Source: Kordiimonas marina
Lineage (GTDB): Bacteria > Pseudomonadota > Alphaproteobacteria > Sphingomonadales > Kordiimonadaceae
Assembly: GCF_023006325.1 (NCBI RefSeq)
Contig: NZ_JAINDF010000002.1
Span: forward strand, 310,001 to 374,000
Direction: 5' to 3'
Length of the DNA: 64,000 nucleotides
Below are positions 44,063 through 52,180 of this stretch, in pieces. The first letter of the stretch is position 1, and every line of letters begins with the position of its first letter. The position numbers and the translations under genes were made by a program. Below the pieces are notes generated by a model. That model ran no database searches and was not told the DNA's origin. It worked only from the letters and a program-made list of their open reading frames with translations.

Positions 44063-45037
44063 ATGGAAACACGCGCATCATACATCATGGTCGGCGGCTT
44101 TGTGCTTACGTTCCTCGCAGGCCTTATCGCCTTCGCGGTCTGGATCGCCAAGGTCGATCTGGACGCCGAATACACCGACTATGACATCTATTTCCACGGC
44201 ACGGTTTCGGGGCTTTATAAGCGCAGCGTCGTCTATTATCTCGGTATTCCGGTGGGCGATGTGCGGGATATCGGCCTCGCGCCCAATGACCCGCAAAAGG
44301 TGCGCGTGCAGGTGCGCCTGCGCTCAGAAGTGCCGGTGACCGAAGGCGCAAAGGCGCGGCTTGATTTCCAGGGCCTGACCGGTGTCGCTTATATCGAAAT
44401 CAACGGCGGCCCGCCGGGCGGTCAGCCGATCAAGCCAGTGGGGGACCAGGAACGCGCGGTTATTCCGTCCGAACTGTCGCCGATCATGGAGGTCTTCACA
44501 AACGCGCCGAACCTCGTCAATGAGGCGATCGAGGCGGTGGTGCAGATCCAGAAACTGCTGGACGACAAGAACCTCTCCCACGTCGGCCATATCCTGAAGA
44601 ATACCGATAAGCTGAGCGCCAACCTCGCCAACGGTACAGAGGACCTGGACAAGCTGGTCGCCGACACCCGGACGCTGATCAACAAGGCCAGCACCACGGC
44701 CGACAAGCTGAGCAAGCTGGCGGATAGCGGCAACGCGCTGATCGATGACGACGGCAAGCAGATGGTGGCAGAAGCGGTCAAGACGCTGCAAAGCGCCCAG
44801 CAGGCCATCGGGCGGATCGATGCGCTTGTCGCCGCCAACAGCGACAATGTCACCGATTTTATCGGCTCCAGCCTGCCGGAAATTACGCGGATGATTATCG
44901 ACTTGCGCGCAACGGCGCGGAACCTGTCCCGCCTGTCGAAGCGGATCGAACAGAACCCGGGGGCTGCCATCTTCGGCACGCCTCAGCCCCAGTATGATTT
45001 GAAGACCCGTTCCGAGAAGAAGGAGAAAGGCAAATGA
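44063..45037 (+). CDS. mlaD: MlaD-family MCE-domain substrate-binding protein
   Basis: Of 324 aa. One N-terminal membrane helix (ASYIMVGGFVLTFLAGLIAFA), then a single MCE domain (FHGTVSGLYKRSVVYYLGIP; VGDVRDIGL; LDFQGLTGVAYIEI). A long helical C-terminus follows with NKASTTADKLSKLADSG repeats that should form the central tunnel helices. It shuttles lipid toward the permease. Its stop overlaps the lipoprotein ATG. Confidence 0.93.
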   Translation: METRASYIMVGGFVLTFLAGLIAFAVWIAKVDLDAEYTDYDIYFHGTVSGLYKRSVVYYLGIPVGDVRDIGLAPNDPQKVRVQVRLRSEVPVTEGAKARLDFQGLTGVAYIEINGGPPGGQPIKPVGDQERAVIPSELSPIMEVFTNAPNLVNEAIEAVVQIQKLLDDKNLSHVGHILKNTDKLSANLANGTEDLDKLVADTRTLINKASTTADKLSKLADSGNALIDDDGKQMVAEAVKTLQSAQQAIGRIDALVAANSDNVTDFIGSSLPEITRMIIDLRATARNLSRLSKRIEQNPGAAIFGTPQPQYDLKTRSEKKEKGK

Positions 45038-45687
45038 TGCCGATTTTTTCGAAACCCGGCCGGGCCATCGGGCTGACAGTTGCCGCCGCGATGCTGCTGG
45101 GGGGCTGTGGTCCCTTGATCTCCTTCGGGAGCAATGGCCCCGCAGCCGATGTCTATACGCTCAATTACGATGGGGCGTTCGGGCCGGAACTCAAGGAAGG
45201 GCCGCTCCTCTATTTCGATGAACCCCACGTGGCCGAAGGTCTCTCCGGCCAGAAGATCGCTGTGCGGCTCGGGGCCCACAAACGCTCCACGCTTGCGAAC
45301 GCGCGCTGGGTGACGGGGCTGACCACGCTGGTCCGGGACTATCTGACCCGCTCGCTCTCCGATGAGGCAAAGACGCGGGCGATCGGAGAAGGCAGCCTCG
45401 ATGTCAAGGTGGACTGCCGCCTGGGCATGAAGGTCTGGAGCTTCGATTTCGTGCCGGGTCAGAAAGGCGAGGACGATGCTGTCGATGTCACCATCGAACT
45501 GTCGCTCATCCGGCTGCGGGACGGGCATTTCATCGGCCAGCACACCTTCGTGCAGACACCGTCTGTCAAAGGGCCCAGCGATGACGATGTGATGGATGCC
45601 TTCAATGTGGCGATGCGCGCCAACAGCCGTGACATGGCCAAATGGCTGTCGGCCCTCAAGGATCAGTGCGCGGCACCGGCTGGCTGA
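45034..45687 (+). CDS. ABC-type transport auxiliary lipoprotein (PqiC/LetC-like)
   Basis: Of 217 aa. Lipobox AAMLLGGC at about residue 25 marks lipoprotein processing. The remainder resembles the ABC-auxiliary lipoprotein domain (ADVYTLNYDG; LLYFDEPHVAEGLSGQKIAV; RWVTGLTTLVRDYLTRSL). It completes the Mla-type operon as an outer-membrane-facing partner. Its 3' end overlaps the convergent MFS gene by 25 bp. Confidence 0.88.
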   Translation: MMPIFSKPGRAIGLTVAAAMLLGGCGPLISFGSNGPAADVYTLNYDGAFGPELKEGPLLYFDEPHVAEGLSGQKIAVRLGAHKRSTLANARWVTGLTTLVRDYLTRSLSDEAKTRAIGEGSLDVKVDCRLGMKVWSFDFVPGQKGEDDAVDVTIELSLIRLRDGHFIGQHTFVQTPSVKGPSDDDVMDAFNVAMRANSRDMAKWLSALKDQCAAPAG

Positions 45688-46850
45688 GGCCGGCTTTTAC
45701 GGGCTTCCAGCACGCTCCAGACCAGCACGCAAATTCCCCCTGCGCAGACCATGACGAAGGGTCGCTCCGGCGTGGCCGCGGCGAACAACAGCCCGGCGCA
45801 GATAGGGCCGATCACCCGGCCGAGGGCTGACAAGCCGTTCGACAGGCCAAGCGCCGTACCCTGCAGCCGCCGGTCGGTCTTCTTGGACAAAAGACTGTTG
45901 AGCGCGGGGAAGGACAGGGAAAGGCCGGTCAGGATCATCGGAAAGGCGATCAGCGCGGTCAGGACCGTGCCGGGTGCCAGGAGCAGGATCAGGCAACCAG
46001 CCACATGCACCGCAGCCCCACAGGCGAGCGCGCGGGCTTCGCCGATCCGCTGGAACAAGGGGCCGATCAGCAGCCACTGGATCACCACGATCAGCGCGCC
46101 AACCCCGGCATAGAGAAAACCGACGTCGCTTTCGCTCCAGCCCAACACCGCCTGGGTCCAGAAGGGGGTGATGGAGAAGCCGGTGCTTTGCGTGATCGCC
46201 GTCACCACGAATATGGAAAAGAGCGTGATCCGCCCGGGGGCCTTCAGCACGCTCGACCAATGTGGGGCTTCGGCCTCCGGCTCATCGGCCGTGTCTCCCG
46301 TGGGTTTGGGATTTGTTTCGGGGACGAAATAATAAGCGAGGGACGTGGCGAGGAACGACAGCGCGGCCGCGGCCAGGCCGGGCAGCAGGATATTGACCTC
46401 ATCGCCGACACCACCAAGCAGGCCGCCGACGAAGGGGCCGAAGGCGAAGCCAAGCCCGAACATGGCACCGATCCGGCCCATGGTCTTGCCCCGGTTCTGT
46501 TCGTCGCTGAGGTCGGCGGCGATCGCCATCACGATGCCGATGTTCCCGGCCATCAGCCCGGACAGGGCACGGGCGACAAACAGCGTGGCCAGACTGTCCG
46601 CCAGCGCCAGCGCGATATAGGAAAGCATGGAGCCAAGGAGGGCGGCGATGAGGGCGGGCCGCCTGCCGAACCGGTCGGACAAGCGTCCCCACACGGGCCC
46701 GGCGGCAAAGGCCGCGAAAGAATAGACCGACATCAGCACCGTGCCGTCGAACGCATCCCCGCCATACTTGAGCGTCAGGAACGGCAGGATCGGGATGATC
46801 AGGCCGAACCCGAGCAGGTCGATGAAGATGGTCAACAGGATGACAGGCAT
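45663..46850 (-). CDS. MFS transporter, TetA-like (DHA1 family)
   Basis: Of 395 aa, 12 helices. The N-terminal ILLTIFIDLLGFGLIIPILP resembles the Tet/DHA1 group, motif A is GRLSDRFGRRP, and motif C-like GFAFGPFVGGLLGG follows. Such chromosomal paralogues usually export small drug-like or metabolic compounds; tetracycline specificity cannot be claimed. It stands alone, with its end overlapping the lipoprotein gene of the Mla operon. Confidence 0.87.
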   Translation of the reverse strand: MPVILLTIFIDLLGFGLIIPILPFLTLKYGGDAFDGTVLMSVYSFAAFAAGPVWGRLSDRFGRRPALIAALLGSMLSYIALALADSLATLFVARALSGLMAGNIGIVMAIAADLSDEQNRGKTMGRIGAMFGLGFAFGPFVGGLLGGVGDEVNILLPGLAAAALSFLATSLAYYFVPETNPKPTGDTADEPEAEAPHWSSVLKAPGRITLFSIFVVTAITQSTGFSITPFWTQAVLGWSESDVGFLYAGVGALIVVIQWLLIGPLFQRIGEARALACGAAVHVAGCLILLLAPGTVLTALIAFPMILTGLSLSFPALNSLLSKKTDRRLQGTALGLSNGLSALGRVIGPICAGLLFAAATPERPFVMVCAGGICVLVWSVLEARKSRPQPAGAAH

Positions 46851-46996
46851 GGCGGTTCCGGAAAATTACTGAGCGCAACACCTAGCACAGTGCGGCAGTC
46901 ATCCCTAGAGCAACACATTGTGATCGGGCTGCTTGAGCCGATGGATTGTCATCTGGTGCGGCCCTGAAGCGACAGCAGGCCCAGGGCCGCGTAGCT

Positions 46997-47341
46997 TCAG
47001 GGGTGGGCGTCTTTGCTGTCTTCCGGGGCGCCGGCCCGGTCATGCATGCCATAGTCTCGGATAATGGAAGCAATCCTCAGCCGGTAGTCCGTGAAAATAC
47101 CCAGTCGCCCGGCAGCCTGGGCCTGTCTGTGCTCGGCGATGTTGCGCCATGCCTGCACGGCCGCTTCATTCTCGAAAAATGACAGAGAGAGTAGCTTGGA
47201 GGGAGTGCTCAGGCTCTGGAACCGTTCGACCGACAGGAAACCGTCCAGGGTGTCTAGCTGTGCCTTAAGCTCGGCGGCAATCCTGAGATAATCCTCCTTG
47301 CGGCCCTGTGCGAGCTCGACTGCGAATAGGACAGCAATCAT
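46997..47341 (-). CDS. Antibiotic biosynthesis monooxygenase (ABM) family protein
   Basis: Of 114 aa with a ferredoxin-like ABM fold: AVLFAVELAQGRKEDYLRIAAEL, then LDGFLSVERFQSL, LLSLSFFENEAAVQAWRN, HRQAQAAGRLGIFTDYRLRI. The conserved His fits the family. Likely a small quinone, flavin or heme-type oxygenase, but no substrate is known. Its start overlaps the stop of the NIPSNAP gene (ATGA), so the two are coexpressed. Confidence 0.85.
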   Translation of the reverse strand: MIAVLFAVELAQGRKEDYLRIAAELKAQLDTLDGFLSVERFQSLSTPSKLLSLSFFENEAAVQAWRNIAEHRQAQAAGRLGIFTDYRLRIASIIRDYGMHDRAGAPEDSKDAHP

Positions 47342-47661
47342 CGCGGCGTTCCATGAGGGGCTGATACCAGCTTCAGGAAGGTTCTGTCCTCGCGCAGCAG
47401 GAACTTTTCCCTGAGCGCAAACTCATAGTTTTCGCGGCCGAGCGGGTCCTCGGCAAGGCGGGCGCGGTAAGCTTCATAGGCGGCGAGACTTTCGACATTA
47501 TAGATGCCATAAGCAAGGGTGCTGGAGCCCTCATGGGGCGCGAAATAGCCGATAAGGTCCGCGCCGCAGCGGGGAATCGCCTCCCCCCAGTTGCGGGCAT
47601 ATTGATTGAAGTCATCCTTCTTCGTCGGGTCGATGTGATAGCGAATAACGCAGGTGAGCAT
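47338..47661 (-). CDS. NIPSNAP family protein
   Basis: Of 107 aa. LTCVIRYHIDPTKKDDFNQYARNW and YGIYNVESLAAYEAYRARLAED match the NIPSNAP ferredoxin-like fold. Role unknown. ATG 47661 follows GGAG by 9 bases; a longer frame to 47697 is less likely. First gene of the NIPSNAP-ABM unit, divergent from an ArsR-type regulator that may control it. Confidence 0.85.
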   Translation of the reverse strand: MLTCVIRYHIDPTKKDDFNQYARNWGEAIPRCGADLIGYFAPHEGSSTLAYGIYNVESLAAYEAYRARLAEDPLGRENYEFALREKFLLREDRTFLKLVSAPHGTPR

Positions 47662-47705
47662 GGTAAGTGTCTCCGATAGTTGATTGATCATGCTCACTCT
47701 ACCGG

Positions 47706-47720
47706 TTTGATTGTTTCAAA
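47706..47720. promoter_or_regulatory. Candidate operator between NIPSNAP and arsR-type genes
   Basis: Perfect inverted repeat TTTGA-TTGTT-TCAAA in the 80-bp divergent gap, 21 bases before the regulator ATG. ArsR-type repressors bind such imperfect palindromes next to their own promoter; assignment is inferred from position. Confidence 0.35.
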
Positions 47721-47741
47721 TGCTTCGATTAAGGTCGAACT

Positions 47742-48443
47742 ATGAAAGAAGGACCAGATATTGCCTATATCGCCGCGCTGATTGGTGACCCGGCGCGTGC
47801 GAACATGCTGACCGCCCTCATGAACGGCAAGGCGCTAACAGCGACAGAGCTTGCGGCCGAAGCGGGCGTTACTCTGCAGACGGCCAGCTCTCATCTGGCC
47901 AAGTTGCAGGACGGAGGGCTTCTCCGCCTGCGCCGTCAGGGGCGACACAAATATTTCTCCCTGGCGGACAGTGGCGTGGCCGCCGTGCTGGAGAGTCTGA
48001 TGGGGCTAGCTGCCGGTGCCGGGCATCTGAGAACGCGAACCGGCCCGAAAGACCTGGCGCTCCGGACCGCGCGGGTTTGTTACAACCATCTTGCTGGCGA
48101 TATGGGTGTGCAGGTTTTCGAAAGCCTCATGGACCGGAAATATCTGGAATTTCGGGGTGATGAGCTTTGTCTCTCCCCGGCAGGAGCAGCGTTTGTTGCC
48201 GACTTTGGGGTCGACCTGGATGGTTTGGCCAGAATCCGTTCGCCCTTGTGTCGCGAATGTTTGGACTGGAGCGCGCGGCGGTCTCATTTGGCGGGGAAAC
48301 TTGGACGCGCGCTACTCAGCCGGTTTGCGGGGCTTGGTTGGGCACGGGTAGACAAGAAAACCAGGATCGTCCATTTTTCGCCCGAAGGGGAAAAGGGGTT
48401 CAGAGCCATGTTTCCTGTTCCCCGGACTGCTCCTATAGACTAG
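47742..48443 (+). CDS. ArsR-family transcriptional regulator
   Basis: Of 233 aa. Winged helix near residues 10-80: ALTATELAAEAGVTLQTASSH (recognition helix), then LRRQGRHKYFSLAD (wing). No ArsR metal motif (ELCVCDL) is present. The C-terminal 140 residues contain CRECLDWSARRSHLAG and LGWARVDKKTRIVHFSPEG, resembling the C-terminal domain of some ArsR repressors of unknown ligand. Its end overlaps phaR by 4 bp. Probable target is the divergent NIPSNAP-ABM pair. Confidence 0.88.
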   Translation: MKEGPDIAYIAALIGDPARANMLTALMNGKALTATELAAEAGVTLQTASSHLAKLQDGGLLRLRRQGRHKYFSLADSGVAAVLESLMGLAAGAGHLRTRTGPKDLALRTARVCYNHLAGDMGVQVFESLMDRKYLEFRGDELCLSPAGAAFVADFGVDLDGLARIRSPLCRECLDWSARRSHLAGKLGRALLSRFAGLGWARVDKKTRIVHFSPEGEKGFRAMFPVPRTAPID

Positions 48444-49030
48444 CGCGACAGCGCGTCCACCTTGTCCTTGAGGGCGGCTAGCTGGGCTTTGAGCTCGTCG
48501 ATCTCCTGCTCTTTGGCAGTGTCGTCGGTGGTGGCCGTCTTGCTTTCAGGGGCCGGTTCTTCCGGCCGTTTTCCCATGGCGAACAGCTGCATCGATTGTT
48601 CGAAAAGCGCCAGGTTCTGGCGGGCGATTTCCTCGAAAAGCGGCATGAAATTGCCGGTGTCCGAGCCTTCCTCGAGTGCGGCGCGCAGGTCGGCCTGATT
48701 GCGGGTCAAAACTTCCATGGCGCTTTGCAGATAGCCCGGCACCATCGCCTGCAGGCCGTCACCATAAAAGCTGATCAGCTGGCGCAGGAAGGAAAGCGGC
48801 AGCATGTTGCTTTCCTTGGTTTCCTTCTCGAAGATGATCTGCGTCAGCACGGCGTGGGTCAGGTCTTCACCGGTCTTGGCATCGCGGACGACAAAGTCCT
48901 CGCCGTCCTTGATCATGGTGGCAAGGTGATCGAGCGTGACATAGCCTGACGTCTCGGTATTATAGAGACGCCTGTTGGCGTATTTCTTGATGACGATCGG
49001 CTCGCCGGGTTCACGTTTTTTGCGCGCCAT
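48440..49030 (-). CDS. phaR: Polyhydroxyalkanoate synthesis repressor PhaR
   Basis: Of 196 aa. The N-terminal DNA-binding domain IVIKKYANRRLYNTETSGYV is nearly invariant in PhaR. The PHB accumulation regulatory domain LPLSFLRQLISFYGDGLQAM follows, and the C-terminal DELKAQLAALKDKVDAL is a coiled coil. PhaR binds PHA granules and represses phasin and synthase genes. Divergent from the short PhaC locus at 49190, its likely target. Confidence 0.96.
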   Translation of the reverse strand: MARKKREPGEPIVIKKYANRRLYNTETSGYVTLDHLATMIKDGEDFVVRDAKTGEDLTHAVLTQIIFEKETKESNMLPLSFLRQLISFYGDGLQAMVPGYLQSAMEVLTRNQADLRAALEEGSDTGNFMPLFEEIARQNLALFEQSMQLFAMGKRPEEPAPESKTATTDDTAKEQEIDELKAQLAALKDKVDALSR

Positions 49031-49164
49031 GGTCCGTCCCTTTTTGGCCCGCTTACGGGCTTATTGGTGGCAGATTGTGCTGGTGCGAGAGAAACGCCAT
49101 ACAGCTCAAAACCTATGAATTGCAGGTGATTAAATGGTATTTGATGCGCTGCCGCAAGGAAAAT

Positions 49165-49178
49165 TGTGCGTTTGCACA
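49165..49178. promoter_or_regulatory. Candidate PhaR operator upstream of the short PhaC locus
   Basis: Inverted repeat TGTGC-GTTT-GCACA lies 12 bases before the ATG of the 52-aa gene, in the gap between phaR and phaC. PhaR sites are reported as TGC/GCA-type dyads, so this is a plausible binding site. Not confirmed. Confidence 0.35.
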
Positions 49179-49189
49179 GTGAGGTGCGC

Positions 49190-49348
49190 ATGACCGACAC
49201 CGAAGACATGACAGCGTTGGCGGAACGCTTCCTGGACCTGTGGCAGGACAATGTCCGCGCCTGGGCGGCCGAGCGTGACCTGCTTACGCCGGAAGACCTG
49301 GCTGATCTTCTGAAGGATCACATTCAAACAGGGGGCGGCCATGACTGA
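49190..49348 (+). CDS. Small hypothetical protein preceding the PhaC-like gene
   Basis: Of 52 aa from ATG 49190 (GAGGTG 4 bases upstream). It is amphipathic-helical: MTALAERFLDLWQDNVRAWA, then LTPEDLADLLKDH. Its last 8 bases overlap the PhaC-like gene. It resembles short helical phasin or PhaE-like segments that partner with a PhaC, but no family is assigned. Coupling and helical design argue that it is real. Confidence 0.6.
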   Translation: MTDTEDMTALAERFLDLWQDNVRAWAAERDLLTPEDLADLLKDHIQTGGGHD

Positions 49349-50582
49349 ACCGCGCCCGCATCTGAAGCCGTCGGCGATCCGGGGGCCGCGCCCGATGGCG
49401 CTGCATCTGCAAAACAGCCTGACGCTGTGGCAAACCGCGCCCGGCGGGCTGGCGCGCCTGGGCACCAAGAACGGTTTCTGGCATCCCGCGGTGGCGGCGG
49501 AAGCGGCGGCCCTCGCAGACGCGTTTGCCGGGCTCGATGACACAGCGCAGGCGGCTTTGCAGGCCGCGGTTGAGACCGGGGCCGGCGCGCGGGCACAGGC
49601 CTTTCTCCGCGGTATCAACGCCTATCTGACCCACCCTTATACCCGGCCGGAGACGCAGGCGAGTGTGGCGCTCAGGCTCGGCGGGGCCGAGCTGTTGGAT
49701 TACGGCGGGGACGGTCAGCCCCTTCTGATGATCCCCAGTCTCATCAACCCCTATTATATCCTCGACCTCAAGCCCGGCCGCAGCCTGGCGGCATACCTGA
49801 AGGCGCGGGGCTTCCGGCCCTTCATCGTCAATTGGGGGGAACCCGGTGCGGCGGAGCAGGGCTTCGAGACCGGTGCTTATGTGATGGAGCGGCTGGTGCC
49901 GTTCCTCAGGCATGTGGCGGGAATTGCGGGCGCGCCGGTGCCGGTGATCGGCAACTGCATGGGCGGCACGCTGGCGCTCGCGCTCGCCGCCCGCGCAGGC
50001 GGGCACATCAGCCGCCTCGCGCTTCTGGCCACGCCGTGGGATTTCGCCGACAGCCTGCCGCACGCGGGCCGCAAATATGCGCCGATGCTGGCCGAATTCA
50101 TGACCCGCCTGCCGGAGACAATGCCGCTGCCGGTCGATGCGCTTCAAAGCTTTTTCACCAGTGTCGACCCCTCGCTATCCAGCCGCAAATTCCGCCGCTT
50201 CGCCGCCATGGATAAAACCAGTGAGGCCGCCGAGTTTTTCGTCGCCATGGAAACCTGGGCCAACACGGGCGCACCGCTGGCCCGCCCGGTGGCGGAGGAA
50301 TGCCTGGTCGGCTGGTACCGGAACAACAAGCCGGGGCGGATCGAATGGCAGGTGGATGGCCGCACGGTGAATCCGGCGGATATTACATGCCCGGTGTGGG
50401 TCGCGGGCCCGACCGAGGACCGGCTGGTGCCGCAAGCGAGTGCTTTTGGTATCCTCAAGCATCTGAAAAACGCCGAAAGCCATGCCCCCGGCGCGGGCCA
50501 TGTGGGGATGCTGGTCGGCAGCAAGGCGGAAAGCGGGCTGTGGGCACCGCTCCATGCATGGCTTTTAAGGGAGGGCTCATGA
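49341..50582 (+). CDS. Short PhaC-like (PHA synthase-type) alpha/beta hydrolase
   Basis: Of 413 aa. The nucleophile elbow is GNCMGG, with Cys in place of the lipase Ser as in PHA synthases. The acid lies in GPTEDRLVP and the His in GAGHVGM, completing Cys-Asp-His. LMIPSLINPYYILDL and FIVNWGEPG are PhaC-like. The protein lacks about 150-190 N-terminal residues of class I PhaC (570-600 aa), so it is nearer class III length but with a non-canonical partner. PhaR upstream supports a PHA role. It may equally be a thiol-dependent ester hydrolase of that family. Confidence 0.8.
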   Translation: MTEPRPHLKPSAIRGPRPMALHLQNSLTLWQTAPGGLARLGTKNGFWHPAVAAEAAALADAFAGLDDTAQAALQAAVETGAGARAQAFLRGINAYLTHPYTRPETQASVALRLGGAELLDYGGDGQPLLMIPSLINPYYILDLKPGRSLAAYLKARGFRPFIVNWGEPGAAEQGFETGAYVMERLVPFLRHVAGIAGAPVPVIGNCMGGTLALALAARAGGHISRLALLATPWDFADSLPHAGRKYAPMLAEFMTRLPETMPLPVDALQSFFTSVDPSLSSRKFRRFAAMDKTSEAAEFFVAMETWANTGAPLARPVAEECLVGWYRNNKPGRIEWQVDGRTVNPADITCPVWVAGPTEDRLVPQASAFGILKHLKNAESHAPGAGHVGMLVGSKAESGLWAPLHAWLLREGS

Positions 50583-51305
50583 ATGCGGCCTGATGTTCTT
50601 GGTCTTTACCGGTTCTACCAAACCCCGCTTGGCCGCGGGGTGGCGGACGCCATCGGTGCGCGCCTCAGCCGCATGTGGCTGCCGGGTACCGGTCAGCAGA
50701 CCATCGGCTTCGGCTTCGCGTTGCCTTATCTCGATAAGGTCAAGGAGGCGGAAGGTGACCAGGCCTCCCGCTACCTCGCTTTCATGCCGGCGCAGCAGGG
50801 TGTGTGCCACTGGCCGCAGGCGATGGGAAGCAGCACCGCGCTCGTGGAGGAATATAACCTGCCACTGGCCGATTCGTCGGTGGACCGGTTCCTCCTCATC
50901 CATGCGCTTGAACACGCCAACCGCCCGGCCAACCTGCTCAGGGAAGTCTGGCGCGTGCTGGCGCCGGGGGGCCAGGTGATCGCAGTAGTGCCGAACCGGC
51001 GCCGCACCTGGTCGGCGGTCGACGCCACGCCGTTCGGCCACGGCAGGCCCTATTCGAAAGGCCAGCTTTATGAGCTGATGGACGAACAGATGCTGCCGCC
51101 CGAAGGCTGGGACACGGCGCTGATGCTGCCGCCTTTCGGCCTGCCCGGGATGCCCCGGCTGATGCGCATGACCGAACGGACGATCCATGCGCTCGGCCGC
51201 AACCTCGGGGGCGCGCTGATCGTGTGTGCCCGCAAGCAGGTGTATGGTGCTGTACCGAAGGCGGAGAAACGCGCCCGGATCATGCCGGTACTGACCGGTT
51301 CCTGA
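50583..51305 (+). CDS. Class I SAM-dependent methyltransferase
   Basis: Of 240 aa. A shifted Rossmann fold: the SAM-site glycines are weak at the N-terminal end, but the post-I/II region VDRFLLIHALEHANRPANLL and LREVWRVLAPGGQVIAVVPN match Methyltransf_11. The ATG starts directly after the phaC stop, so the two are coupled. Homologues are commonly found beside hydroxyacylglutathione hydrolase genes, which are absent here. Target unknown. Confidence 0.85.
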   Translation: MRPDVLGLYRFYQTPLGRGVADAIGARLSRMWLPGTGQQTIGFGFALPYLDKVKEAEGDQASRYLAFMPAQQGVCHWPQAMGSSTALVEEYNLPLADSSVDRFLLIHALEHANRPANLLREVWRVLAPGGQVIAVVPNRRRTWSAVDATPFGHGRPYSKGQLYELMDEQMLPPEGWDTALMLPPFGLPGMPRLMRMTERTIHALGRNLGGALIVCARKQVYGAVPKAEKRARIMPVLTGS

Positions 51306-51380
51306 CGGCGAGCCTGCCCGGTGCGGCCATTTTTTCGTGTCCTGCGGTAAAAAGTCACCTCTGCAACCCTTGTATTATTG

Positions 51381-51410
51381 TTGCGTAAACACTATTGTTT
51401 TGGTTATAAA
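51381..51410 (+). promoter_or_regulatory. Promoter candidate for the 70-aa protein and rraA
   Basis: TTGCGT and TATAAA spaced by 18 bases, in an AT-rich pocket that stands out from the GC-rich surroundings. It ends 36 bases before the ATG of the 70-aa protein. Confidence 0.45.
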
Positions 51411-51446
51411 ATTATCAAACAGCCCCTTGGTATTTTGGAGACGATA

Positions 51447-51659
51447 ATGACGACTAAGCCCACCGAAGAAACGACGATGGACGAGAGCAAGGAAATGGCG
51501 ATCCGTCAGGTAGCGAATGCGCTCCACCGCCTGAACGATGCTGTCATTGCCGCCGTGGGCAAAGGCGTCACGGTTGAATTGATGCGCGCCTCGCGCTATC
51601 ATAATGAACAAGGTGCCTGGGGCGATATGCTGGTACCGATCATCCATAAGCAGGACTAG
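51447..51659 (+). CDS. Small hypothetical protein upstream of rraA
   Basis: Of 70 aa from ATG 51447 (GGAG 7 bases upstream). A first helix AIRQVANALHRLNDAVIAAVG is followed by VTVELMRASRYHNEQGAWGDMLVPII. Not recognised. It is five bases from rraA and has its own promoter-like element, so it may be coexpressed with it. Low sequence complexity is not seen, arguing for a real protein. Confidence 0.6.
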   Translation: MTTKPTEETTMDESKEMAIRQVANALHRLNDAVIAAVGKGVTVELMRASRYHNEQGAWGDMLVPIIHKQD

Positions 51660-51664
51660 AACTG

Positions 51665-52171
51665 ATGCCGCTTGGCAAGATAGTCGCGCCTGCCCTTGCA
51701 ACTGCCGATGTTTGCGACGCGCTCGGCAAGAAAGTGGCGGTTTTGCCGGTGGATTTTCAGGACTTCGGCGGGGTCAGCGATTTTGCGGGCCCCGCCGTTA
51801 CTCTTCAAACGCTTGATGACAACACCAAGGTGCGCGCGCTCCTCGAGACCGAGGGCGAAGGCCGGGTGCTTATCGTGGATGGTGGCGCGAGCGACCGCGC
51901 GGCGCTGGTGGGCGGTAACCTCGCCGCCCTTGCCGCGGGGAACGGCTGGGCCGGGCTTGTGGTCTATGGCCGCGTGCGGGACCGGCATGAGCTGTCGGTC
52001 GAAGATGTCGGCATCAAGGCGCTGGGCAGTTGCCCGCGCAAAAGCGAAAAGCTGGGCCGAGGTGACGTGAATGTGGAAATCGCCATCGGCGGCGTGACCA
52101 TTCACCCCGGTGACTGGATCATTGCCGACGCCGACGGTGTCGTCGTTTCCAAAGAACTGCCGTCGCTCTGA
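51665..52171 (+). CDS. rraA: RraA-like protein (regulator of RNase E activity family)
   Basis: Of 168 aa. TADVCDALGKKVAVLP opens the fold; DGGASDRAALVGGNLAALA, GLVVYGRVRD and the ALGSCPRKSEKLGRGDV stretch are RraA family signatures. E. coli RraA binds and inhibits RNase E; many homologues act as 4-hydroxy-4-methyl-2-oxoglutarate aldolases, which have the same fold and an Asp/Arg metal site (GRVRD). The regulator role is therefore not certain. Five bases after the 70-aa gene. Confidence 0.85.
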   Translation: MPLGKIVAPALATADVCDALGKKVAVLPVDFQDFGGVSDFAGPAVTLQTLDDNTKVRALLETEGEGRVLIVDGGASDRAALVGGNLAALAAGNGWAGLVVYGRVRDRHELSVEDVGIKALGSCPRKSEKLGRGDVNVEIAIGGVTIHPGDWIIADADGVVVSKELPSL

Positions 52172-52180
52172 ACAGCATAG

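Noticed and set aside
45663-46850. Tetracycline resistance gene
   Set aside because: Only the DHA1/Tet fold and motif A are seen; such sequence is common in chromosomal MFS paralogues and does not establish the drug.
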